A stretch of DNA of 64,000 bases, taken from Blastobasis lacticolella (taxonomy: Eukaryota > Arthropoda > Insecta > Lepidoptera > Blastobasidae). The DNA lies in assembly GCA_905147135.1 (NCBI GenBank), contig LR990048.1:2898563-2962562 (forward strand). The letters run 5' to 3'. Positions 39,307-42,276 of this stretch are shown here, one piece after another; position 1 is the first letter of the stretch, and each line of letters begins with the position of its first letter. The position numbers and the translations under genes are program-made. Below the pieces are notes generated by a model. The model had not been told where the DNA came from. It searched no databases and was given only the letters and a program-made list of their open reading frames with translations.

Positions 39307-40646
39307 GTGATTGGGCAGGTGTGCGTGTCGCTGCTGGGCACGTGGTCGGGGCGCGGCGTGGAGGTGTGGGGCCGCGACTCGTCGCTGCTGCAGGTCATCG
39401 TGTCGCTGCAGGGACTCATCCTCAACGACGAGCCCTACTTCAACGAGGCCGGCTACGAGAAGCAGAAGGGTGAGTGCGCCCACCAAATGCAAAGTTAATA
39501 CAGAATCCTGTGAACAACCAGCTGATGCCCGCACAACACGCCGTGCCGTGTAACGTACACGGGCACACGCAACATTGAAAACTGTAGTAGGCTGTTGGCA
39601 ATTAAACTACGTCATGTCACATGTTTACGAAACCGGCCTCGTGTCACTGTTGACCGCGCGCCATCTTTGTTTCTTATTTGATCTGAGGGTGCGACCACTT
39701 CTTAAAACCTCCGCTGCACAGGTGCTACATAACGAACTATATCAACGCCTCCGTTTTTGCGAAAATGCGTACCTACTCCATACTGTATACCGCGTTATTG
39801 CCAAAACGGAACGCATTATCGCACCTGTTTAACGCCTACAGCTAAGAAACATTTTTTTTTGCCTGCTTGTGTGTACCCCGTTCAAAAGTACAAACTGGTT
39901 CAAAACCAGAGTGAATAGACTGTTTCTATAGAGTATAACTTATCACTTATCAATGGGTCACGAAGACTAATTACACTATTTTGACATTGTACAGTCGAGG
40001 AAACTGGATATTTAGCAGTTTATTCTTCTTCATCATTGGCTCGCTTGTAGCAATAACAAACCACACGACGAAAAATAGTAACACGGCCAATTTGACCAAT
40101 AATTTCAAACTTATATCAACTTGCTAAACATTCTCCTCTGGCCACCATACAGATCACCAGTTACCTCGACTGTACTAAGCCTACAATCCACAACAAGATC
40201 ATAATTTTAACATAAGTAGGTACTTTTAAATGTACTTATAGACTTAAGTTTCTTGAATAAATTATAAATAATTATTTTATTATTATTATAATTGTCATAC
40301 GTACCACTCCTCAGGCACGCAACAAGGCCGCGAGAACTCGCGGATGTACAACGAGATGGTTCTCCTCAAGCTCGTGCAGTCCATGACCAAGATGCTGATG
40401 AACCCGCCCGAGCCCTTCCGCACCGAGATACTACAGCATATGCGGGCCCATGCCGCGTCTCTCTGCCGCCGATTGGAAGGCCTAGTCGCCTTATCAAACG
40501 GGGAGGTACCCCCCGACGTGACCCCCCCTGAGTACCCCCTAGTACCAGCTTCTAGAGGCTTCTGCCTGACCCTCCGCTCGTGTCTTGAGTCCTTCCGTAA
40601 CGCCCTCCGTCGCAGCGACATCGAGATCCCCCCGGCGACCTTATAG
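773..40646 (+). CDS. UBE2O: UBE2O-like E2/E3 hybrid ubiquitin-conjugating enzyme, 5'-partial, 17 core exons
   Basis: Seventeen exons (listed separately) join in consistent phase to about 912 codons, the first in the window being mid-protein. Seen in order: an acidic linker; a beta-rich conserved region with GDRVVVE, ANVVWQDG and YPIHHLD; a segment with [18 protein letters not shown] and [11 protein letters not shown]; an acidic and Pro-rich linker; a helical stretch with [14 protein letters not shown]; then the UBC fold with [28 protein letters not shown] and VCVSLLGTW, where the Cys is the expected catalytic residue, followed by ENSRMYNEM. This order matches animal UBE2O, a large E2 that ubiquitinates substrates without a separate E3. 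The first third of the protein should lie left of the window. Exons are GC-rich and introns AT-rich and full of repeats. The next gene, TMEM104-like, converges on it. Splice sites were inferred by eye, without transcript data. Confidence 0.95.
925..1098. mobile_element. MITE-like element with about 30-bp terminal inverted repeats
   Basis: Left end contains gtcgatttttcaatcctc and the right end carries its inverted counterpart gaggattgaaaaatcg, followed by mirrored flanking bases. The interior is AT-rich and non-coding. A foldback or TIR DNA element is the simplest reading; the target-site duplication is not clear. Confidence 0.65.
1150..1275 (+). repeat. Dispersed repeat family A fragment
   Basis: Contains ggcaaactggcttacggcc, cctgatggtaagcagttacc and gcctatggccgttgg. 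Related copies lie at 11440-11515, 11700-11905, 43380-44095 (interrupted), 48168-48270 (inverted) and 50355-50440. The family identity is unknown; it behaves as a high-copy non-coding retroelement fragment. Confidence 0.65.
1405..1455 (-). repeat. Dispersed repeat family B, short inverted fragment
   Basis: Reads ctaagacattagttgcc ttgtacgacagcc, an inverted and decayed piece of the family B repeat (gtgtcgtacaaggcgactaatg) seen more fully at 6052-6266 and 57033-57425. Confidence 0.5.
2490..5472. mobile_element. Large inverted-repeat (foldback) structure, about 3 kb
   Basis: The left arm (about 2490-2955) and right arm (about 4815-5472) are diverged inverted copies. For example, gaacactacaactacaagtg at 2580 is mirrored by cacttgtaattgtagtgttc near 5338, and gagcacaatgtgagattg near 2841 by caatctcacattgtgctc near 4934. 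The right arm is longer because a smaller palindromic element (about 4988-5095) is nested in it. The roughly 1.9 kb between the arms has no recognised coding sequence. It is probably a decayed DNA transposon or two inverted copies of one repeat. Part of the arm (2520-2600) also resembles 47085-47200. Confidence 0.7.
4988..5095. mobile_element. Short palindromic MITE, family M2 copy 1
   Basis: The ends are ttatttttgaaaccgctcgc and its inverse gcgagcagtttcaaaaatag. A second, better preserved member is at 26591-26746. It is nested in the right arm of the large inverted repeat, so it inserted later than that arm. Confidence 0.7.
5473..6051. other. Intronic DNA, GC-rich patch
   Basis: 5800-6010 is unusually GC-rich for intronic sequence here and includes gtagacacgtcgcagag and gcgcggggagccggg. 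Short frames on both strands are open but unlike any family I recognise. It has weak resemblance in style to the GC-rich foldback element near 51100-51490. Confidence 0.4.
6052..6266 (+). repeat. Dispersed repeat family B, near-complete copy abutting an exon
   Basis: Runs from gtgtggtgtccggcag through tagaatagcaccaacccctt and ggagattatggcaaaaacct to gtggactgttatgggctgtg. It ends about 24 bp before the splice acceptor of the exon at 6290. Other copies: 10178-11245 (interrupted), 25985-26135, 35955-36065 and 57033-57425 (interrupted). Confidence 0.75.
6290..6491 (+). CDS. UBE2O: UBE2O exon (basic linker and start of conserved region)
   Basis: Bounded by cccag and cag/gtaccg. It enters with one base, completing a Ser codon, and ends in phase 0. 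It reads [19 protein letters not shown], a basic stretch ending [14 protein letters not shown], a Pro-rich turn, then [21 protein letters not shown], the hallmark start of the UBE2O conserved domain; the next exon continues DGTIEMGIP. The 3' end is the first unit of a six-copy 110-bp array, so five extra donor copies follow. Use of this proximal donor is inferred because it joins in frame to family-like sequence. Confidence 0.9.
6409..7050 (+). repeat. 110-bp tandem array, 6 copies of exon end plus donor
   Basis: The unit holds the exon-coding core (gcgaccgcgtcgtcgtcgag to gtcgtctggcag), the donor ggtaccgtac and a cccccgc-rich spacer. Donors begin at 6492, 6602, 6712, 6822, 6932 and 7042, exactly 110 bp apart. 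Copies differ by only a few bases: ccgt versus ccgc in the spacer, and aggcg instead of gggcg in the last copy. 110 is not a multiple of 3, but the + frames stay open through the array. Long frames on both strands here are products of the array, not genes. Confidence 0.97.
7100..7225 (+). repeat. Dispersed repeat family C fragment
   Basis: Shares ggcccggggtccgccttgac, attacagcggagcgactg and a following cacctgacct-like segment with 35645-35765, and in inverted form 53228-53330. Family identity unknown. Confidence 0.6.
7318..7392 (-). repeat. tRNA-like (SINE head) sequence
   Basis: On the - strand it has an A-box-like agccgagcggttagtg and a B box gggttcgaatc about 35 bp later. The acceptor and T stems do not pair well, so this is a tRNA-derived SINE head or tRNA pseudogene, not a working tRNA. 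Confidence 0.55.
7589..7714 (+). CDS. UBE2O: UBE2O exon (conserved region)
   Basis: Exactly 42 codons, phase 0 at both ends, acceptor gcgcag and donor gttggg. Reads [20 protein letters not shown], then [11 protein letters not shown] and a short linker ending in QQ. The YPIHHLD and PGDFVV pieces match the animal UBE2O domain. The donor is weaker than others in the gene. Confidence 0.93.
7715..9149. other. UBE2O intron
   Basis: AT-rich, no exon recognised. It contains an (AATAA)-type simple repeat at 8371-8392 that looks like a retroelement tail, and an inverted family D fragment at 9022-9090 ending about 45-60 bp before the next acceptor. Confidence 0.5.
9022..9090 (-). repeat. Dispersed repeat family D fragment (inverted)
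   Basis: gtccataggcagtggtggcc, ccactttccatcagg and gattgcctgtttgtc are the inverse of the pieces read at 39028-39250 and 42840-42975. Confidence 0.6.
9150..9250 (+). CDS. UBE2O: UBE2O exon (conserved region)
   Basis: Acceptor cccccag, donor gtgagt at 9251. Thirty-three codons plus two bases. Reads [20 protein letters not shown], then [24 protein letters not shown] is a conserved UBE2O stretch. The split Val codon is completed by the exon at 11266. Confidence 0.92.
9450..9645. repeat. Dispersed AT-rich repeat, also at 60105-60280
   Basis: Both places share gtcacttcatgatggaactc-like sequence, ccattattatgaattaaatc, and an inverted pairing of gtggaactagtgtacaaaaa with tttttgtacactagttccac. It appears to be a foldback element with internal rearrangement. 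Confidence 0.55.
10178..11245 (+). repeat. Family B repeat split by two insertions
   Basis: The 5' part is 10178-10234 (gtgtccggcagggtag to gggtgtcgtac), the middle part about 10825-10962 (ttctcgaggcaaaac to ggaag) and the 3' part about 11190-11245 (gcagtgggctgttatggg). The gaps hold an LTR retrotransposon piece (10235-10824) and an AT-rich segment with an aaataaataaaag tail. The 3' end lies about 20 bp before the acceptor of the next UBE2O exon. Confidence 0.65.
10214..10824 (-). mobile_element. Ty3/gypsy-type LTR retrotransposon fragment: LTR end, leader, truncated gag
   Basis: Read on the - strand from 10824: an LTR-like end with aataaa near 10758, a ttggcgacga primer-binding-type junction near 10708, an AT-rich leader, then a Gag-like frame starting at 10657 ([12 protein letters not shown], later [35 protein letters not shown]). 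Pattern and position fit the retrotransposon Gag domain of insect Ty3/gypsy elements. The frame stops after about 147 codons where family B repeat sequence begins, so the zinc knuckle and all of pol are missing. The fragment is dead. Confidence 0.8.
11266..11401 (+). CDS. UBE2O: UBE2O exon (conserved region)
   Basis: Enters with one base, then 45 codons, ending phase 0 at cag/gtaact. Reads [20 protein letters not shown], then [14 protein letters not shown] and an acidic turn ending [15 protein letters not shown] and VVIR are strong UBE2O family matches. The acceptor sequence gatgattacccgcatccccag has a weak pyrimidine tract. Confidence 0.94.
11402..11952. other. UBE2O intron with family A repeat copies
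   Basis: Family A sequence occupies about 11440-11515 and 11700-11905. The second copy contains the uninterrupted gacatgaggcatttcatctt and agtccttacagtgacaac that serve as the empty-site comparison for the MITE at 43451-43849. It ends about 47 bp before the next acceptor. Confidence 0.6.
11953..12039 (+). CDS. UBE2O: UBE2O exon (conserved region)
   Basis: Twenty-nine codons, phase 0 on both sides, acceptor acgcag, donor gttagt. Reads [20 protein letters not shown] then MCWPQDLYK. The V-V-W-D---PQ-LY pattern corresponds to the second beta module of animal UBE2O. Confidence 0.93.
12062..12190. mobile_element. Short MITE with about 42-bp terminal inverted repeats
   Basis: The left end gggcttaccatcaac and tcttatagcaggacctaaac are mirrored at the right end by tttaggtcctgctataagag and atggtaagccc. 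The arms make up most of the element. It begins only 22 bp after a UBE2O splice donor. Confidence 0.8.
12196..12640. repeat. Foldback-like repeat with motifs shared with adjacent MITE
   Basis: Contains ttccagttttcgccaccggg and tctgataagtttg near 12331-12366 and inverted or related pieces around 12430 and 12560 (gtaccacagccgccaatatt). The same ccaccggatcagataagttt core recurs at 12778 and, inverted, near 43515. These are probably related non-autonomous elements. Confidence 0.45.
12664..12856. mobile_element. MITE with ggggtc...gacccc terminal inverted repeats
   Basis: The left end ggggtctaaaaggccacatt is mirrored by aatgtggcctttttgacccc, with further inverted pairing of cttatctg and cagataag nearer the centre. 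Non-coding. Confidence 0.75.
13565..13748 (+). CDS. UBE2O: UBE2O exon (acidic then Pro-rich linker)
   Basis: Acceptor cccag, donor gtgggt; 61 codons plus one base. Reads [20 protein letters not shown], then DSWETQSS, then a Pro/Ala-rich tail ending in SSP. YDS-EG---S--DSWET matches the acidic linker after the second beta module in UBE2O; the Pro/Ala expansion is species-specific low complexity. It ends in phase 1, compatible with 17887 directly or with the two candidate microexons between. Confidence 0.88.
14767..15105 (+). other. Unrecognised 112-codon reading frame in UBE2O intron
   Basis: An ATG-initiated frame with several aromatic-rich stretches ([11 protein letters not shown]) and no recognisable domain. 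It lies in AT-rich intronic DNA on the sense strand, with no clear splice context. More likely a chance frame or a repeat remnant than a gene. Confidence 0.15.
15693..15719 (+). CDS. UBE2O: Candidate 27-nt cassette microexon of UBE2O
   Basis: A long pyrimidine tract ending tttttctatag precedes it and a perfect gtaagt follows. Entry with two bases and exit with one match both neighbouring exons, so inclusion adds nine residues (about GALAMAIRV) without a frameshift. Evidence is splice-site quality and phase only; the peptide has no family support. Confidence 0.4.
15977..16312 (-). other. Unrecognised 111-codon frame, probably transposon remnant
   Basis: The - strand frame is Lys-rich and ends with a hydrophobic tail. 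The string ctcccacaccg near its start is mirrored by cggtgtgggag about 50 bp inside. I do not recognise a family. Confidence 0.2.
16763..16771 (+). CDS. UBE2O: Candidate 9-nt microexon of UBE2O
   Basis: gtttcag precedes and gaggtaagt follows nine bases, aaactggag. Its phases (two in, one out) also fit the flanking exons and would insert about three residues. A chance AG...GTAAGT pair is quite possible. Confidence 0.2.
17887..18125 (+). CDS. UBE2O: UBE2O exon (Ala/Pro linker into helical region)
   Basis: Acceptor caccag, donor gtcggc; enters with two bases, then 79 codons, ending phase 0. A low-complexity segment rich in Ala, Pro and Thr is followed by [20 protein letters not shown] and [17 protein letters not shown]. 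The helical end continues smoothly into [11 protein letters not shown] in the next exon, supporting the splice. The donor is non-consensus after GT, but no better one keeps the frame. Confidence 0.88.
18645..18972. mobile_element. Foldback element with 68-bp perfect inverted arms
   Basis: 18645-18712 and 18905-18972 are exact inverted copies. Each contains the self-complementary 18-mer cgaacttcgcgaagttcg and ends in ttcgaagatataa or its inverse. The loop is about 190 bp. Just outside (18973-19021) comes another diverged copy of the end sequence. Confidence 0.85.
19930..21282 (-). pseudogene. DIRS/PAT-like retroelement pol fragment (RT and RNase H), decayed
   Basis: On the - strand, 21282-20830 reads a reverse-transcriptase piece with [19 protein letters not shown] and [16 protein letters not shown], the YLDD-type active-site box. 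After an interrupted stretch, 20401-20171 reads [11 protein letters not shown] and [19 protein letters not shown], the RNase H-like block typical of tyrosine-recombinase (DIRS) elements. Fragments as far as about 19930 (for example [15 protein letters not shown]) continue the same protein. Stops and gaps break it; no recombinase was seen. Confidence 0.75.
21510..21690. other. GC-rich, CpG-dense island inside the composite segment
   Basis: Strongly GC-rich (gcggctgcggcggccggtgg, ggccggcgcggggggagcc) compared with the AT-rich surroundings. Followed by TATA/AATAAA-like sequence near 21808. Open frames on both strands reflect composition. It may be an LTR or promoter-type region of an unidentified element. 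Confidence 0.35.
22621..23340. repeat. Duplicated hairpin array, nine copies of an 18-bp motif
   Basis: The motif cgaccaac-tccagg (or cggccaac) begins at 22688, 22732, 22778, 22822, 22865, 22905, 23086, 23141 and 23226. The first six are spaced 40-46 bp. Several are preceded by gttggttct, so gttggt and accaac form a 6-bp stem with a tctcg loop. The 22621-22990 block and the 23030-23340 block are diverged tandem copies of a larger unit (shared gatcatca-caggttga starts and acactc-atgcataaatta ends). Confidence 0.85.
23503..23671. repeat. Right boundary repeat, inverted copy of 18690-18847
   Basis: Includes aaaaatggcggctggctgta, cgatcgattgaaaaaatcga-like sequence and cgaagctaccttgtaggcta, all found inverted near 18725-18840. 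It ends about 185 bp before the next UBE2O exon. Confidence 0.8.
23857..23946 (+). CDS. UBE2O: UBE2O exon (helical region)
   Basis: Thirty codons, phase 0 at both ends, acceptor cgacag and consensus donor gtaagt. Reads [20 protein letters not shown], then [10 protein letters not shown]. Strongly helical and gene-like; continues the preceding [16 protein letters not shown] read it as an insect-specific version of the region between the acidic linker and the UBC domain. Confidence 0.9.
24283..24507 (+). CDS. UBE2O: UBE2O exon, first of a tandemly duplicated exon set
   Basis: Seventy-five codons, phase 0 both sides, acceptor acccag, donor gttagt. Reads [14 protein letters not shown], then [19 protein letters not shown], then [15 protein letters not shown] and [11 protein letters not shown]. 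The next exon continues [10 protein letters not shown]. Three decayed copies of the exon follow downstream (24540-25060). This copy is chosen because only it has a proper acceptor and an uninterrupted frame. Confidence 0.85.
24540..24686 (+). pseudogene. Decayed tandem copy 2 of UBE2O exon 24283-24507
   Basis: Retains ccatcggcggccaggtgccg, atagtggcggctaatgtcac and cgtcgagcctatggag followed by a donor gtgagt at 24687. The 5' half is eroded (ttatttgaaagacgcttgcg resembles the LLERVRE start) and the Arg/Gln-rich middle is deleted. No credible acceptor. Confidence 0.8.
24710..24907 (+). pseudogene. Decayed tandem copy 3 of UBE2O exon 24283-24507
   Basis: Keeps ctcacgccggggtcaccgag, gctgctaacgtcaccgtcga and cctatggag with donor gtgagt at 24908. 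A stop-creating change and indels (gaccccaatgatagatatgg) break the frame. Confidence 0.8.
24950..25062 (+). pseudogene. Decayed, truncated tandem copy 4 of UBE2O exon
   Basis: Starts ttatttgaaagagtcttgca, then ctaggttctccggggggcat, ggacgaccccatcgatatgc and cgctcgcgata, where homology stops before the [11 protein letters not shown] part. The frame is still partly open ([21 protein letters not shown]). Confidence 0.75.
25323..25772. mobile_element. 450-bp TIR element, family T1 copy A
   Basis: The left end tttatctacactcat is mirrored by atgagtgtaaataaa at the right. The interior is non-coding. Copy B is at 60540-61486. Similarity between the two loci continues past the right TIR for roughly 130 bp (gtagtgtatgcaactgcata, ggtattaaaacact), itself a foldback ending near 25910, so the inserted unit may be larger or a composite. 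Confidence 0.75.
25985..26135 (+). repeat. Dispersed repeat family B fragment
   Basis: Contains ccaaccccttacactcgtgg, aaggtgactaatgttttcg and ggaaaatgggcagcagcgt. Ends about 90 bp before the UBE2O exon at 26225. Confidence 0.7.
26225..26330 (+). CDS. UBE2O: UBE2O exon
   Basis: Acceptor caccag, donor gtaagt; 35 codons plus one base. Reads [17 protein letters not shown], then [18 protein letters not shown]. Good splice sites and phase agreement on both sides. The family match is weak in this linker region, but the peptide is gene-like. Confidence 0.85.
26591..26746. mobile_element. Palindromic MITE, family M2 copy 2
   Basis: The ends gacctggggccctacttttg and caaaaatagggccccaggtc are inverted copies, continuing inward through aaaccgctcgca and tgcgagcggttt. 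About 155 bp, non-coding. Relative of 4988-5095. Confidence 0.85.
26945..27074 (+). CDS. UBE2O: UBE2O exon (helical segment before UBC domain)
   Basis: Enters with two bases completing Leu; 42 codons; leaves with two bases at ccg/gtacgg. Reads [15 protein letters not shown], then [20 protein letters not shown] and AEVS. The split Arg codon is completed by 35492 (or by the candidate cassette at 31241). Its donor region is the first member of the downstream minisatellite. Confidence 0.87.
27060..27840. repeat. Minisatellite of about 130-190-bp units starting at a UBE2O donor
   Basis: Five related units begin near 27070, 27257, 27390, 27566 and 27714. Each has cagtacggacgaaccgacgg-like sequence, ggacgcattcatacacacag and acacacccaccaacata. 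The first unit includes the genuine exon end and donor (agccggtacgggg), from which later units differ by substitutions. AC-rich simple sequence surrounds them. Confidence 0.85.
27851..28060. mobile_element. Foldback MITE with 33-bp inner inverted repeats
   Basis: tctgatttctattattgaaa and ttgtaacttttgcg (from 27882) pair with cacaaaagtaacgatttcaa and taattgaaatcaga (to 28032). Weaker inverted pairing continues outside. Non-coding. Confidence 0.7.
28061..31240. other. UBE2O intron, mostly unassigned
   Basis: AT-rich. A degenerate agggtagggtagg-type simple repeat lies at 29238-29280. A small hairpin with 15-bp perfect arms (cacattttaaaggta at 31041, inverted at 31083) sits at 31041-31097. The 29658-30319 frames on both strands are short and unrecognised. 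Confidence 0.5.
31241..31330 (+). CDS. UBE2O: Candidate 90-nt cassette exon of UBE2O
   Basis: Acceptor tgttgttttccacag and donor gtgagc bracket exactly 90 nt, open in one frame only: one base in, 29 codons, two bases out. The peptide ([28 protein letters not shown]) is protein-like. Its phases match both the exon ending 27074 and the one starting 35492, so inclusion adds 30 residues in frame. Either optional or part of the main transcript; it could instead belong to an unrecognised gene. Confidence 0.5.
31331..32911. other. UBE2O intron, unassigned
   Basis: AT-rich with no exon recognised. 32230-32390 contains ccgcaggacctctttcctga and similar text suggestive of a retroelement fragment, but no family can be named. 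Confidence 0.45.
32912..33144 (+). pseudogene. Mariner/Tc1-superfamily transposase C-terminal remnant
   Basis: Reads [20 protein letters not shown], then [17 protein letters not shown], a stop and one frameshift, then [14 protein letters not shown] and [16 protein letters not shown]. The (W)P-RSP-L-PLDF-LWGYLKS block and a closing C---GGH are diagnostic of insect mariner-like DDE transposases. Only the last quarter survives. Confidence 0.85.
33945..34072 (+). mobile_element. Non-LTR retrotransposon 3' tail
   Basis: Contains cctgtggaagagatcgcttg, tagcgagaaggccgcctttg and a terminal gagcaataaagtgtttcact followed by a short tatct repeat. Similar tails: 43600-43781 and, inverted, 57056-57181. 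Typical of 5'-truncated CR1/RTE-like insertions in Lepidoptera. Confidence 0.75.
34073..35491. other. UBE2O intron, AT-rich
   Basis: No exon seen. A run of about 12 G lies near 35187 and a gagagaga tract near 35245. Long A/T stretches. Confidence 0.5.
35492..35583 (+). CDS. UBE2O: UBE2O exon (linker before UBC domain)
   Basis: Acceptor gttgcag, perfect donor gtaagt; one base in, 30 codons, one base out. Reads [20 protein letters not shown], then [10 protein letters not shown]. Phase agrees with 27074 upstream and 36111 downstream. Confidence 0.87.
35645..35765 (+). repeat. Dispersed repeat family C fragment
   Basis: Shares ggcccggggtccgccttgac and acagtggagcgactgtcacc with 7100-7225. It lies just 60 bp downstream of a UBE2O donor. 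Confidence 0.6.
35955..36065 (+). repeat. Family B repeat 3' end abutting an exon
   Basis: gatgatctccaatctgcctg, ccaagcgtggagattacgg and gacctcccctgtcgtgggag lead to the terminal gttgtgatgatgac, 45 bp before the acceptor at 36110. Confidence 0.75.
36111..36346 (+). CDS. UBE2O: UBE2O exon (start of UBC module)
   Basis: Acceptor cccttag, donor gtgagt; two bases in, then 78 codons, phase 0 out. Glu/Gly-rich linker, then [38 protein letters not shown] and KSDLPSG. F-VL---P--H-F-----QP--PR-F---V--E---L---LP-G is the characteristic UBE2O N-terminal part of the UBC fold. Confidence 0.96.
36347..37247. other. UBE2O intron
   Basis: AT-rich; cattcgccaacagatttaca at about 36436 resembles an inverted non-LTR tail, and 36580-36640 (ccggcgctggccgaacatag) resembles dispersed sequence also at 48340 and 42330. 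No exon. Confidence 0.45.
37248..37445 (+). CDS. UBE2O: UBE2O exon (UBC domain core)
   Basis: Sixty-six codons, phase 0 at both ends. Reads [20 protein letters not shown], then [20 protein letters not shown], then [20 protein letters not shown] and DGK. The next exon supplies VCVSLLGTW with the catalytic Cys. [12 protein letters not shown] and [10 protein letters not shown] are near-invariant in UBE2O. The 3' 84 bases are the parent of the 85-bp array. This first copy has Tyr (tac) in HSYCS, whereas all ten later copies have tcc, so it is the authentic one. Confidence 0.97.
37446..38300 (+). repeat. 85-bp tandem array, ten extra copies of exon end plus donor
   Basis: Donors begin at 37446 and then every 85 bp to 38296 (eleven in all). 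The unit runs from gtcagtacccgccgcgcccc through ctctgccactaccactcgtc to ctgtacgaggacgggaag, so it is almost wholly exon-derived, with the donor taking the place of the exon bases just before agtacccgc. Copies 2-11 look identical by eye. All frames remain open across the array, which creates artificial frames of 374 and 443 codons. Confidence 0.98.
38301..39027. other. UBE2O intron between array and repeat D
   Basis: 38430-38530 holds gctatgtccacggctcgctg and catccaggctgcagcctaca, which look like a dispersed repeat piece. The rest is AT-rich; no exon. Confidence 0.45.
39028..39306 (+). repeat. Family D repeat with 45-bp palindrome and (GAT)n tail abutting catalytic exon
   Basis: gcagacaaacaggcaagcgg and gccacctgctggaaagtgg are followed by a perfect palindrome 39076-39120 (22-bp arms, tgtccataggcggcggtgac and inverse, one central base). 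Then the family D body caccaatgcgttgcccgctt, and a (gat)n microsatellite 39271-39306. The repeat ends about 12 bp before the acceptor of the exon with the catalytic Cys. Confidence 0.85.
39319..39469 (+). CDS. UBE2O: UBE2O exon with catalytic cysteine
   Basis: Acceptor gggcag, donor gtgagt; 50 codons plus one base. Reads [18 protein letters not shown], then [20 protein letters not shown] and [12 protein letters not shown]. The second codon (tgc, 39322-39324) is the E2 active-site Cys by alignment to the family. The region upstream is purine-rich (GAT)n, with no pyrimidine tract, so the acceptor is unusually weak in context. Confidence 0.97.
39470..40314. other. UBE2O last intron
   Basis: No exon or clear mobile element recognised. 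The frame at 39575-39832 contains no family motif. Confidence 0.5.
40315..40646 (+). CDS. UBE2O: UBE2O terminal exon, stop at 40644-40646
   Basis: Acceptor ctcag; two bases in, 109 codons and a tag stop. Reads [20 protein letters not shown], then [20 protein letters not shown], a linker with a Pro-rich [10 protein letters not shown], and [26 protein letters not shown] and VQSMT are family hallmarks of the helices after the UBC core. The C-terminal tail is shorter than in vertebrates, lacking the long linker before the final helix. Confidence 0.96.
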
Positions 40647-41060
40647 CCTATCCCGGCGCGCTAGTCGGCTCGGCGGCTAGAATGATTGCGTTGTTTGTAC
40701 GTTGTTGTGTTGTTATACGCTCCGTTCGCGGCCGACAGACGCTGGCCTACCGCCGAGCGGTACCACGGTACTATGGTACCACCAGTGGTGTCGACTGGCT
40801 CTACTAGATGCTGTGTTGGTGTCACGGGGACACCAATGGTTTTGGTGGTATGGTGTCACCGGTGATGCTGATGCGTGGATGATTGGGTAGTAACAGCGAC
40901 GCCGTTGATGGTGTCCTACGGTGGTACTGCAGGAGTTGTCTATACTTACATACAGGGGATGGTCGGGTCTGCCGGCCGCGGCCTCGCCACCACTCACTGG
41001 CAGTCGAGCTAGTTTCGGTCCCACACCACGATAATGTCTCATAAATTAATAAAAAAAATA
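40647..41060 (+). other. UBE2O 3' untranslated region
   Basis: Non-coding, moderately GC-rich up to about 40990, then AT-rich. A canonical aataaa at 41048-41053 sits about 400 bp after the stop and is the likeliest polyadenylation signal. Confidence 0.6.
41048..41053 (+). terminator. Predicted polyadenylation signal of UBE2O
   Basis: aataaa hexamer within AT-rich sequence, the first canonical one after the stop codon. Cleavage site unproven. Confidence 0.55.
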
Positions 41061-42077
41061 TACATAAAATAATAATACTTGTAGTTATAGTATTTATTGT
41101 GATGTACTTGCAAACACTATAGGAATATTTTAGATGTTCGCGCCGGGCAGTAGGTCCAGTTACTGTTAATTTATATCTTTGTCACAATATATTGTTTTTC
41201 ATAATTGCAAATTTTGTCATCGAATAATATGTAATTTACTCAGATTTGTTGTTCATATTCCTAGATAATATGAAATTTACAAGCTCCCCCGTTAATCTAA
41301 ATTGTATAATGAATATAAAATTCTAAATGGGAATGTTCGAATCTTATATGATTATTAGTATAACTGCTAGTTAAATAATTCTAATTATTTATTTGTTATA
41401 TAAAAAAGTATGTATTATATATACTTTGTTTGAACTCTCAATACTGTAACTATTAGGTTACGAGTACCTATTGAAAATTTACTCTAAAATTTAAAAAAAA
41501 TCGGCCGCCTTTTTTAAAAGAATTTTTGTCAGCGCAATGGAAATGTCAGAAAAAAGAAGGTGCGAGGCGTTTATGAATGTGCATTATATTTACGTACAAT
41601 CTCATGTTTCGTGTATCGTCCACATGGTTTGTATAAATATTAAATTGGGTCATTTTAATGTATGTAATTATAGTTTCTTTTTGTTTTGTTGATGTGATGG
41701 TTGGTTTGTTCGGATTGGTGAGAATGTGTCTGTGGTTTGGGGGTCAGCGCTACGCCGGAGAGCCTATCTAGTACCTACGGCGTTGCGTTGGCTCCCAGGG
41801 GTCGCAAGAAGCGGCCATACATTGTCCGTCGAATTTGTAGGTAGCAAACTATTTATATAAACGTACGATTCCGATTTCGGCCTTCCCACGCCCTCGCTAG
41901 CATGCCGAATGGGATAAAGCTTGTCACGCTTTCTTGTCTCAAATTGTTTCAAACTTCGCACGGGTCGCGCAGTTACCCTCGAAGTATTGTATTCGAGTAG
42001 ACTCAGGACGAGACGCTATTTCTTTATCGCATTTGCTTTTTAATACGCAAATTTTCGGCACCAATACCTAAGTGGAA
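41061..42077. other. Intergenic spacer
   Basis: AT-rich to about 41700, then more mixed. No gene recognised. Confidence 0.5.
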
Positions 42078-42276
42078 GCAGACGGCAGTTTAGTTTGACT
42101 GTCAAATGATTTTAAGCTTTATTTCCATTAAGTAACGCATAGCATCGCTTGAAAGGTTAAAGTCAGGCACAGTCGCTGACGGTCGGTTCCGAGCCGAGTA
42201 TTTCAAGCGATACTATACGTTTCGTAATGGAAATAAAGCTTAAAATACTGTGAAAGTAAAACTGTGCTGCCGACCG
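42078..42276. mobile_element. Foldback MITE with about 70-bp arms
   Basis: gcagacggcagtttagtttg and attttaagctttatttccat on the left are mirrored by atggaaataaagcttaaaat and gtaaaactgtgctgccgac on the right, with further pairing of gcatcgcttgaaa and tttcaagcgata. Confidence 0.8.

Noticed and set aside
39030..39473. 147-codon + strand frame reading through the family D repeat
   Set aside because: Runs through the palindrome and (GAT)n; only the part from 39319 is UBE2O, and in a different frame.
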